Shown here: one piece after another, positions 16,590-23,461 of the stretch | How the letters are laid out: every line of letters starts with the position of its first letter | Numbering within the stretch: position 1 is the stretch's first letter | DNA from: GCA-002793235 sp965267355 | Lineage (GTDB): Bacteria; Bacteroidota; Bacteroidia; Flavobacteriales_E; Vicingaceae | Length of the DNA: 64,000 nucleotides | Assembly (NCBI GenBank): GCA_965267355.1 | Contig: OZ253956.1 | Location: forward strand, 2,666,001 to 2,730,000 | Direction of reading: 5' to 3' | The notes under the pieces: generated by a model | What the model saw: only the letters and a program-made list of their open reading frames with translations | Database searches by the model: none | Told to the model about the DNA's origin: nothing | Program-made: the position numbers and the translations under genes

Positions 16590-17270
16590 TTATAGTTTAA
16601 TGGTTTCACCTATTTCTAATAAAATTAATTCTTTACCCTTTGCAGCAAACTTTTGTTTTGCTTCTTCATGGTTAATTTCTATATATCCAAAAGTATCGTA
16701 ATGTACTCCTATAATCTTGTCGCAATTAATAAACTCAGCAGCAATTACTGCATCATCAATACCCATTGTAAAATTGTCACCTATTGGCAAAACGGCAAAA
16801 TCTAATTTTTCGTATTCGCCAATCAATTTCATATCCATGTGTAATGCCGTATCACCAGCATAGTAAAAAGACTTCCCCTCGGACTTCACAACAAATCCTC
16901 CTGGGTTTCCCCCGTAAGCCCCATCAGGCAACACACTACTATGAACTGCATTCACATACTTTACAGTTCCAAAATCAAAATTCCAACTACCACCATGATT
17001 CATCGGATGACCATTTTCTATTCCTTTTGCTCCAAACCATGACACTATTTCAAAGTTAGAAACCAAAGTCGCTCCAGTTCTATTAGCTATGCTTTCTGCA
17101 TCTGCAACATGGTCTTCATGTCCATGTGAAATCAAAATGTAATCAGCCCCTATTTCATCTGCATTAATGTGAGATGCTTTTTCGTTTGGTGAAATAAAAG
17201 GATCAAAAAGTATGTTCTTCCCCTCTGTATTTACTGCAAAACACGCATGTCCGTAAAAGCTGAATTCCAT
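16590..17270 (-). CDS. UPF0173 metal-dependent hydrolase (metallo-beta-lactamase fold)
   Basis: A 226-residue metallo-beta-lactamase-fold protein of the UPF0173 family. The N-terminus MEFSFYGHACFAV is typical. The metal-binding motif is SHGHEDHVAD (about 49-58), with further ligands in NHGGSW, YYAGDTALHMDMK and IGVHYDTFGYIEI. Its physiological substrate is unknown. It is the first gene of the long minus-strand run that continues into parA 3 bases downstream. A good promoter lies upstream (TTG, 19 bp, TTACTTTG), divergent from the peroxide-response genes. Confidence 0.92.
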   Translation of the reverse strand: MEFSFYGHACFAVNTEGKNILFDPFISPNEKASHINADEIGADYILISHGHEDHVADAESIANRTGATLVSNFEIVSWFGAKGIENGHPMNHGGSWNFDFGTVKYVNAVHSSVLPDGAYGGNPGGFVVKSEGKSFYYAGDTALHMDMKLIGEYEKLDFAVLPIGDNFTMGIDDAVIAAEFINCDKIIGVHYDTFGYIEINHEEAKQKFAAKGKELILLEIGETIKL

Positions 17271-17287
17271 AGTAATTAATTAAACCA

Positions 17288-17317
17288 CAAAGTAACCTAA
17301 AAGTAAGGCATATCCAA
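17288..17317 (-). promoter_or_regulatory. candidate promoter of UPF0173-parAB-dapB-lepB run
   Basis: On the minus strand TTG (complement of 17315-17317) is followed after 19 bp by TTACTTTG (complement of 17288-17295), 7 of 8 to the Bacteroidota -7 consensus TAnnTTTG. Predicted initiation near 17282 gives a leader of about 12 bases. It would head at least the hydrolase and parAB genes, perhaps the whole run down to 10227. Confidence 0.5.
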
Positions 17318-17410
17318 CAGAATCCTCAGCCAACTTACCAACTACTTTTTAACAGTTTTCTGTTAATTGGCTATTGATAAAATCTTTAAGAAATTTTAAC
17401 ATTACATCAC

Positions 17411-17440
17411 TTGCGGTTTTATAAAATAGTTCTAAATTTG
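17411..17440 (+). promoter_or_regulatory. promoter of PerR-like regulator and ahpC
   Basis: A TTG at 17411-17413 is followed after 19 bp by TAAATTTG at 17433-17440, an exact match to the Bacteroidota -33/-7 arrangement. Initiation would be near 17446, leaving about 25 bases before the ATG at 17472. The -7 box overlaps the inverted repeat annotated separately as an operator. Confidence 0.7.
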
Positions 17441-17452
17441 TAATCATTACAA
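17438..17452. promoter_or_regulatory. PerR/Fur-box-like operator
   Basis: TTGTAATCATTACAA is a perfect 7-1-7 inverted repeat. It matches the published PerR box TTATAATnATTATAA at all but two positions, one in each arm. The symmetry extends outward to 17433-17457 with one mismatched pair. It covers the end of the -7 box and the predicted start site, so bound repressor should block transcription. It lies just upstream of a PerR-like gene and ahpC, which supports autoregulation and peroxide control. Confidence 0.68.
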
Positions 17453-17471
17453 TTTTATAATAATTCCAAAC

Positions 17472-17879
17472 ATGGACTTTGCCAGTCATTTAGCGACCAA
17501 TAATATCAAGCCATCTTTACAACGGATTAAGATATTTGAATACCTACATGATAACCGTGAACACCCTACCGTGGATACAATTTACAAAGAATTAGTTGAT
17601 GAAATCCCTACTCTATCAAAAACTACCGTTTATAACACTTTAAAACTGTTTGTAGACAATGGAATTACCTCAACTTTCACCATAGATGGCAACGAAGCCA
17701 GATATGATGCTATTATGGAAGAGCACGCTCACTTTAAGTGCAAAGAATGTAGCAATGTTTACGATGTAGAGATTGATGCTTTAAAATTGAAATTCAATAA
17801 ATTAAATGATTTTCAGATAGATAATACTAACATCTATTTGAAAGGAATATGTAATAAATGTTTAACCAATAAAAATTAA
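17472..17879 (+). CDS. Fur-family transcriptional regulator, probably PerR
   Basis: A 135-residue Fur-family repressor. An N-terminal winged helix (residues 1-80, with PSLQRIKIFEYL and LSKTTVYNTLKLF) is followed by a dimerisation domain. That domain has the metal-binding HAHFKCKECSNVYDVEID and a second CxxC pair (GICNKC), giving the structural zinc site of four cysteines. Fur and PerR are hard to separate by sequence. PerR is favoured by context: a PerR-box-like palindrome overlaps its promoter and ahpC follows after 6 bases. PerR senses peroxide through metal-catalysed histidine oxidation and then releases DNA. Its likely targets here are itself, ahpC and perhaps the downstream sod gene. Confidence 0.85.
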   Translation: MDFASHLATNNIKPSLQRIKIFEYLHDNREHPTVDTIYKELVDEIPTLSKTTVYNTLKLFVDNGITSTFTIDGNEARYDAIMEEHAHFKCKECSNVYDVEIDALKLKFNKLNDFQIDNTNIYLKGICNKCLTNKN

Positions 17880-17885
17880 AAACAA

Positions 17886-18515
17886 ATGGGCGTATTAGTC
17901 GGAAAAAAAGCTCCAGGATTTTCAGCACAAGCTGTAATTAACGGAGGAGAAATTGTGAACAATTTCACATTAGAACAATTCAAAGGTAAATATGTAGTGT
18001 TATTCTTTTACCCAAAAGATTTCACATTTGTTTGCCCTACTGAATTATTTGCTTTTCAAGAAAAACTAGAAGAATTCAAATCAAGAAATACTGAAGTAAT
18101 AGCTGTATCTACTGACACAGAGCAATCACACTGGGGTTGGTTACAAATGCCAAAAAATCAAGGTGGAATTGAAGGCGTAAAATATCCATTAGTAGCTGAC
18201 ACCAACAAAACTATCTCTATGAACTATGATGTTTTAGCTGGTGATTTTGACTGGACTGAAGAAGGAGAAATGACTGCTAATGGAGAACTAATTGCTTATA
18301 GAGGTTTATTCTTAATTGACAAAGAAGGTATTGTAAAACACCAATTAGTTAACGACTTACCACTAGGTAGAAATGTTGATGAAGCTATTAGAATGGTAGA
18401 TGCTTTACAGTTTAACGAAGAGCACGGAGAAGCTTGTCCAGCTAATTGGAATAAGGACAAAGAAGGTTTAACCACAACTCATGAAGGAATTGCTGAGTAT
18501 TTAACAGCACATTAA
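17886..18515 (+). CDS. ahpC: 2-Cys peroxiredoxin (alkyl hydroperoxide reductase C)
   Basis: A 209-residue typical 2-Cys peroxiredoxin that reduces hydrogen peroxide and organic hydroperoxides. The peroxidatic Cys50 is in FTFVCPTELFAF and the resolving Cys184 in GEACPANW. The GGIEG motif and a C-terminal AEYLTAH extension resemble the GGLG/YF elements that make such enzymes prone to overoxidation. No ahpF reductase is nearby, so electrons may come from thioredoxin (a trxA gene lies about 10 kb away) or from AhpF elsewhere; that is inference. The gene starts 6 bases after the PerR-like regulator and is probably controlled with it. Confidence 0.96.
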   Translation: MGVLVGKKAPGFSAQAVINGGEIVNNFTLEQFKGKYVVLFFYPKDFTFVCPTELFAFQEKLEEFKSRNTEVIAVSTDTEQSHWGWLQMPKNQGGIEGVKYPLVADTNKTISMNYDVLAGDFDWTEEGEMTANGELIAYRGLFLIDKEGIVKHQLVNDLPLGRNVDEAIRMVDALQFNEEHGEACPANWNKDKEGLTTTHEGIAEYLTAH

Positions 18516-18524
18516 TTAATTTTG

Positions 18525-18570
18525 TTTTTAGTGTTTGGTAGCTAGTTTTTAGTTTTCCAAACACCAAAAA
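18525..18570. repeat. inverted repeat between ahpC and sod
   Basis: TTTTTAGTGTTTGG (18525-18538) pairs with CCAAACACCAAAAA (18557-18570) with one mismatch and an 18-base loop. It could end the perR-ahpC transcript, although no strong T-run follows the stem. Just upstream, TAATTTTG at 18517-18524 matches the -7 consensus but has no TTG at the right distance. The 84-base gap may therefore separate ahpC and sod transcription only partly. Confidence 0.45.
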
Positions 18571-18599
18571 CTATATACTAACAACTAAAATTATAAAAT

Positions 18600-19199
18600 A
18601 TGGCTTTTGAATTACCTGCGTTATCATACGCACACGATGCGCTAGAACCGCATATTGATACCAAAACAATGGAAATACACCATGGGAAGCACCATGCTGG
18701 ATATACTAACAACTTAAATAACGCTATTACTGGAACAGACCTAGAGGGTAAATCTATTGAAGATATCCTTGCTGGAATGGACATGAACAACATGGCTGTT
18801 AGAAATAATGGTGGTGGATATTACAACCACGATTTATTCTGGAAAATAATGAGCCCTAATGGAGGTGGAGAACCTACAGGAGCTTTAGCAGACGCTATTA
18901 ACGAAGCATTTGGTTCTTTTGAAGGGTTTAAAGATGCTTTTGCAAAGGCTGCTGCAACAAGATTTGGTTCTGGTTGGGCTTGGTTATGTGTAAAAAATGG
19001 TAAGCTAGAAGTTTGTTCTTCTGCCAACCAAGACAACCCATTAATGCCAGGTATTGGTTGTGGAGGAACTCCAATTTTAGGGTTAGATGTTTGGGAACAT
19101 GCTTATTACTTAAACTACCAAAACAGAAGACCAGATTATATTAATGCATTTTTCAATGTAATTAACTGGGATGAAGTTGCTCGTAGATTTAATGGGTAA
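18600..19199 (+). CDS. sodA: superoxide dismutase, Mn-type by sequence
   Basis: A 199-residue iron/manganese superoxide dismutase, converting superoxide to oxygen and hydrogen peroxide in the cytoplasm. Metal ligands are His27, His77, Asp163 and His167 (LDVWEHAYYLNYQ). The second-sphere glutamine sits in SSANQDNPLM (Gln144), the manganese-enzyme position of E. coli SodA (STANQDSPLM). The iron-enzyme glutamine before the second histidine is absent. I therefore predict manganese use, though members in this phylum can be cambialistic. No export signal is present. It stands 84 bases after ahpC in a peroxide/superoxide defence cluster and ends at a bidirectional terminator. Confidence 0.95.
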   Translation: MAFELPALSYAHDALEPHIDTKTMEIHHGKHHAGYTNNLNNAITGTDLEGKSIEDILAGMDMNNMAVRNNGGGYYNHDLFWKIMSPNGGGEPTGALADAINEAFGSFEGFKDAFAKAAATRFGSGWAWLCVKNGKLEVCSSANQDNPLMPGIGCGGTPILGLDVWEHAYYLNYQNRRPDYINAFFNVINWDEVARRFNG

Positions 19200-19216
19200 A
19201 ACCAAAATAGCACAAT

Positions 19217-19250
19217 AAAAAAAGCCTCAGCATTTGCTGAGGCTTTTTTT
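19217..19250. terminator. bidirectional intrinsic terminator (sod / acyl-CoA synthetase)
   Basis: A perfect GC-rich stem (gcctcagca, 19224-19232, with tgctgaggc, 19235-19243) is flanked by an A-run on one side and seven T residues on the other. It can end the plus-strand sod transcript and the convergent minus-strand synthetase transcript, whose TAA stop (19249-19251) lies in the T-run. Confidence 0.88.
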
Positions 19251-20997
19251 ATGAGTATATCTTTTTACAAAGATTGTCGTATTTTGATAAAATTCCTTTT
19301 CGTTTAAGTTTTAATGTTGGTGTTAACTCTCCAGTATCAACAGACCATTGAGCAGGAACCAACTCAAACCTCTTTACTTGCTCATAATTAGCAAATCCTT
19401 TATTAATTTCTTCTACCTCTTTCGCAATTCTAGCAACTACCTTCTCATTGCATATCATTTCTTCATTGGTAGTGTACTCAATCCCTTTACGCTTACACCA
19501 TGATTTTAAAAACTCAAACTCTGGCTGGATTAAAGCAGCAGGCATCTTCTCTCCCTCTCCAATTACCATTACCTGCTCTATAAACCTACTCTCTTTAAAC
19601 TTATTCTCCATCACTTGTGGAGCAATGTACTTACCACCAGAAGTTTTAAATATCTCTTTCTTTCTGTCGGTAATCTTTAAAAACTTTCCTTCAACCAACT
19701 CTCCAATATCACCTGTATGAAAATATCCTTGCTCATCTATTACTTCAGCTGTTAATTCTGGCTGATTGTAATAACCCTTCATAATACTTGGACCTTTAAC
19801 AATTATCTCACCGTCCTCTGCAATTTTCACATCCAGATTCTCAAGAGGTTTCCCAACTGTTCCTATCATAAACCCATCAGGCAATAAGCTATTTACAGCA
19901 ATTACGGGAGATGTTTCTGACAAACCATACCCTTCTAACACAGGGATTCTGGCAGCGTTAAACACTCTTGCTAAACGAGGTTGTAATGCAGCACCACCAC
20001 TAGCTAATGCTAATACCTCTCCACCTAAAGCTTCTCTCCATTTACTAAAAATCAACTTATTTGCTAAATTTAACTGTGTGTCATACCACCAACCCTGATT
20101 TTCTCTTGGCTCATACTTTAAACCCAACTCCAACGCCCAAAAGAACATCGCTTTTTTAATGCCAGACAAATCATTGCCTTTCGCAACAATCTTATCATAT
20201 ACTTTCTCTAGCAACCTTGGAACTGTACCAAATATGTGAGGCTTAACTTCCTTCATATTATCGGCAATAGTATCCATAGATTCAGCATAGTAAATAGATA
20301 TGCTTCGATAGATAAATACATAATCTATCATCCGTTCAAAAACATGGCATAAAGGCAAAAAGCTCAATGCACGTTGATTTTCACCAACTGGTAAACGCGG
20401 AATACACGCCAACACATTACTCACCAAGTTTTTGTGAGTTAACATTACTCCTTTTGGATTACCAGTTGTACCAGAAGTATAAATGAATGTTGCCACATCA
20501 TCTTCAACAATACTATTCTGAGCTGTTTCTATCGCTTGATCATTAACATCAGTTAATAACTCTGAATAATGCTTACATCCATCTACTTTGTTGAAAGTGT
20601 AAATATCATTCAAAGAAGCTACATTAGATTTTATATTAGAAATCTTTTCAGCTAAATCTTCGTCAGAAACAAAAACATATTTTGCTCCACAATCGTTTAA
20701 GATATATTGATAATCTGTTTCAGTGATGTTAGTGTAAATTGGAACATTAATTATACCTAATTGCTGAACTGCCAAATCGGTTAAATGCCATTCTGTTCGA
20801 TTATTAGAAATTACAGCAATTCGATCTCCTTTTTGCAATCCAAGATTCAACAAACCTGAGCTAAATTGCCTACTTTTTTCTATGATTTCTTTTGAAGATA
20901 AGGACTCCCATTTCCCATTTACTTTTTGAGTAAAGGCATCCTTTTTTGGATCATTTTTTAGCTGATAATAGTAAAATTCGTGAATCTTGGAAATCAT
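19249..20997 (-). CDS. long-chain acyl-CoA synthetase (AMP-binding)
   Basis: A 582-residue ANL-family ligase that activates long-chain fatty acids to acyl-CoA through an acyl-adenylate. The phosphate-binding loop is FIYTSGTTGNPKGVMLTH (about 170-187). LPLCHVFERM and GYGLSETSPVIAVN mark the adenylate-forming core. YFHTGDIGELVEGKFLKITD followed by RKKEIFKTSGGKYIAP is the hinge and C-terminal catalytic lysine region. The length and lack of signal peptide fit a cytoplasmic or membrane-associated FadD-like enzyme used in fatty-acid degradation or recycling. It stands alone between a terminator and a promoter-containing gap. Chain-length preference cannot be judged. Confidence 0.93.
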   Translation of the reverse strand: MISKIHEFYYYQLKNDPKKDAFTQKVNGKWESLSSKEIIEKSRQFSSGLLNLGLQKGDRIAVISNNRTEWHLTDLAVQQLGIINVPIYTNITETDYQYILNDCGAKYVFVSDEDLAEKISNIKSNVASLNDIYTFNKVDGCKHYSELLTDVNDQAIETAQNSIVEDDVATFIYTSGTTGNPKGVMLTHKNLVSNVLACIPRLPVGENQRALSFLPLCHVFERMIDYVFIYRSISIYYAESMDTIADNMKEVKPHIFGTVPRLLEKVYDKIVAKGNDLSGIKKAMFFWALELGLKYEPRENQGWWYDTQLNLANKLIFSKWREALGGEVLALASGGAALQPRLARVFNAARIPVLEGYGLSETSPVIAVNSLLPDGFMIGTVGKPLENLDVKIAEDGEIIVKGPSIMKGYYNQPELTAEVIDEQGYFHTGDIGELVEGKFLKITDRKKEIFKTSGGKYIAPQVMENKFKESRFIEQVMVIGEGEKMPAALIQPEFEFLKSWCKRKGIEYTTNEEMICNEKVVARIAKEVEEINKGFANYEQVKRFELVPAQWSVDTGELTPTLKLKRKGILSKYDNLCKKIYS

Positions 20998-21026
20998 ATT
21001 AATAATTTATTAACCAGTATCTTAAA

Positions 21027-21060
21027 CAAAATTAATTAAAGTAAATATTAAACACTACAA
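21027..21060 (-). promoter_or_regulatory. candidate promoter of acyl-CoA synthetase
   Basis: On the minus strand, TTG (complement of 21058-21060) and TAATTTTG (complement of 21027-21034) are separated by 23 bp. The -7 box is an exact TAnnTTTG match. The leader would be about 23 bases. The TTG falls inside the last codons of the upstream MORN-repeat gene. Confidence 0.42.
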
Positions 21061-21801
21061 ATCCCTCTCACTCTTCACTTCTCCTTTATAATATTTAATC
21101 TCTTTAGAAGGGCTCCCATTATTATCATATTGTTTCCAGGTTCCAATTCGTTTATAATCAAACTCATTCTGATCGTACATCATTTCTCCCTGCTCCTTTA
21201 ACTGCCCGTTACCATGATAATATGATTGAACATAGATAAGTTTCTTTTTATTTGTTAACTCCAACACATTTTCAGGGCTTCCATTCTCAAAATAATTCGC
21301 CTTAAACTTATAATACTGTATGTTCTTATCATATTCTTCTACAAACTCTAATTGCCCATTAGGGTAATAATCTTCCCACTTCTGAGCTTCATTCATAATG
21401 TAGGTAATTTCAGATTTTACAGTTCCGTCTTTATAATACTGTGTCATCTTACTTTTCTTTAAATCTATTAACCTAAAGTTTCGTTCTACATTCCCATTCG
21501 GAAAATAGTTTTTATATATTTTCAACTGTCCATCAACATAAAAACCTTTATGTAACAACTGACCTGTTGTGTAATAGTCTTCTTCATAACCATTGGCAGC
21601 ATAACCCTGCGCATCATTTCGAACCGTATCTGTTCCCAACATCATATTTAAAGGCTCATACATCGTAATACCATACTTAGAGTCAATTACAGCATCTGGC
21701 ACGTATGTTTTTCCATATAACGACTTGTCTGTTAAATCATTTTGAGCATAACCAGTAATACTCAGACATAACAATAGTATAAATAGTAATTTTCTTTCCA
21801 T
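21055..21801 (-). CDS. exported MORN_2-repeat protein (YwqK-like)
   Basis: A 248-residue protein with an N-terminal signal peptide (LLFILLLCLSITGYA) and repeated MORN_2-type units of the form YYxNGQLxxxxxY. Examples are YYTTGQLLHKGFYVDG, YFPNGNVERNF, YYKDGTVKSEITY, YYPNGQLEFVEEY and YHGNGQLKEQGEMMY. Databases often call such proteins toxin-antitoxin YwqK antitoxins. That label is not supported here, because the protein is exported and no toxin is adjacent. It starts directly at the end of the NhaC antiporter gene (no gap), so the two are probably co-transcribed. Its function is unknown. Confidence 0.82.
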   Translation of the reverse strand: MERKLLFILLLCLSITGYAQNDLTDKSLYGKTYVPDAVIDSKYGITMYEPLNMMLGTDTVRNDAQGYAANGYEEDYYTTGQLLHKGFYVDGQLKIYKNYFPNGNVERNFRLIDLKKSKMTQYYKDGTVKSEITYIMNEAQKWEDYYPNGQLEFVEEYDKNIQYYKFKANYFENGSPENVLELTNKKKLIYVQSYYHGNGQLKEQGEMMYDQNEFDYKRIGTWKQYDNNGSPSKEIKYYKGEVKSERDL

Positions 21802-23259
21802 CTATTCTTCGTTTTTATTTTTTACAGGGCGTTTAGCAATTTTTATACCTAAAAATCCAAACGCAATAGTCATTAATGGACTTATTAAATTAAAAAAGCA
21901 ATACATCCAATACTCACCTGTAGCAATACCAAGAACTCCAGAGTGGTATGCACCACAAGTATTCCAGGGTATTAAAGCAGATGTAACCGTTCCCGTATCT
22001 TCTAATGTTCTACTCAACACTTTAGGATGCAAATCTCTTTCTCTATACTCTTCTGCAAACATCCTTCCTGGTACAACAATAGCCAAGTACTGATCAGAAG
22101 CAGTTAAGTTAAACACCACACATGATGACGCTGTTGTAGCAATTAAAGAACCCGTTGACTTTGCTAATTTAATAATTGATTGTGTTATTCGTTTAAGCAT
22201 TCCACACTTTTCCATAATGCCTCCAAATATCATGGCACAAATTATTAGCCAAATCGTATTCAACATACCATTCATTCCTCCAGAAGATAGCAGCTCATTT
22301 ACTAACTCATTTTCTGTAACTATAGCCACATCTGTAGTCATTGCATCAACTACAGTTTTATACGAAGCGACAATGAAATTAGATTCCTCTGATATAGAAT
22401 AAATTAACTGAGGCTGAAAAATAATAGCGAATACTCCTCCCAACACACTACCTATAAGTAGTGCTGGAATTGCAGGCATTTTTTTTACAATAAGTATAAT
22501 TACAGCAATAGGCACAATAAACAACCAGGGAGAAATATTAAACTTAGAAGATATGGCTGATTTCAATACACCTATTTCACCAACCTGTCCTCCGCTATTA
22601 TAAAAGAAACCTATAACAAGAAATACTATCAACGTAATTAGAATTGATGGCACAGTTGTAACCGTCATGTATTTAATGTGTGTAATTAAATCTGTTCCTG
22701 CCATTGCTGGTGCTAAGTTAGTAGTATCCGAAAGTGGTGACATTTTATCTCCAAAATAAGCCCCAGAAATTATTGCTCCCGCAATCATTCCATCTCCCAT
22801 TCCTAATGCCTTACCTATTCCCAATAGTGCAATACCTACCGTAGCAACTGTACTCCATGAACTTCCTGTTGCAATTGAAACTATAGAACATATCAAACAA
22901 GAAGCAACTAAAAAAATAGAGGGAGTTAAAATGTCTAAACCATAGTATATCATTGCAGGCACTACTCCACTTATCAACCAGGTTCCGGCTAATGCGCCAA
23001 TTAAAAGCAGTATAATTAACGCAGGTAAAGCTGATTTAATACTCTTTGTAATTCCATCTAAAATATCAGTCCATTTATAACCATTATAAACTGCTATTAT
23101 TCCTGCAACAGCACCTGCAATCAATAAAGAAATTTGATTAGCACCACCTAAAGCATTATCTCCATATACCACCAACACATTTACCACCAACAATCCTATC
23201 AATACTAAAATTGGTATAAAAGATTGCAACAAATTAGGTTTTCTATAACTCTCCATCAA
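21802..23259 (-). CDS. nhaC: Na+/H+ antiporter, NhaC family
   Basis: A 485-residue polytopic membrane protein with about eleven to twelve hydrophobic segments, the size of NhaC-type sodium/proton antiporters. Characteristic stretches are IATGSSWSTVATVGIALLG, SGAYFGDKMSPLSDTTNLAP (the conserved motif with polar residues in the transport path), VVFNLTASDQYLAIVVPGR and DTGTVTSALIPWNTCGAYHS. It exchanges sodium for protons across the inner membrane, though some relatives carry malate or amino acids, so substrate assignment is by family only. Two ATG codons are adjacent at the start (23259 and 23256). The MORN-repeat gene follows without a gap. Confidence 0.9.
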   Translation of the reverse strand: MMESYRKPNLLQSFIPILVLIGLLVVNVLVVYGDNALGGANQISLLIAGAVAGIIAVYNGYKWTDILDGITKSIKSALPALIILLLIGALAGTWLISGVVPAMIYYGLDILTPSIFLVASCLICSIVSIATGSSWSTVATVGIALLGIGKALGMGDGMIAGAIISGAYFGDKMSPLSDTTNLAPAMAGTDLITHIKYMTVTTVPSILITLIVFLVIGFFYNSGGQVGEIGVLKSAISSKFNISPWLFIVPIAVIILIVKKMPAIPALLIGSVLGGVFAIIFQPQLIYSISEESNFIVASYKTVVDAMTTDVAIVTENELVNELLSSGGMNGMLNTIWLIICAMIFGGIMEKCGMLKRITQSIIKLAKSTGSLIATTASSCVVFNLTASDQYLAIVVPGRMFAEEYRERDLHPKVLSRTLEDTGTVTSALIPWNTCGAYHSGVLGIATGEYWMYCFFNLISPLMTIAFGFLGIKIAKRPVKNKNEE

Positions 23260-23461
23260 TAATTTTTAGAATGGACGTAAATATATCAATCGTAATGCAG
23301 ATTAAGAATTTTTAGCCTACTTGTTATTAACAAATTATCAAAATATTAGCATCCTTTAAAACAATTTTTAATGTTCAAAACCTGTTAGTTTTTAATATAA
23401 ACAGGCTCATTTTTACTTACTTTTTAGGAGTAATTTTAACAGTCCAATTCATTAGCTTTTT

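Noticed and set aside
21055..21801. Toxin-antitoxin antitoxin (YwqK) reading of the MORN-repeat gene
   Set aside because: The protein has a signal peptide and MORN_2 repeats, and no toxin-like partner is adjacent; the neighbour is an antiporter.
23381..23405. Weak hairpin CCTGTT/AACAGG upstream of dnaE as a riboswitch or terminator
   Set aside because: Six base pairs with a 13-base loop in an AT-rich gap is within chance, and no known riboswitch motif is visible.
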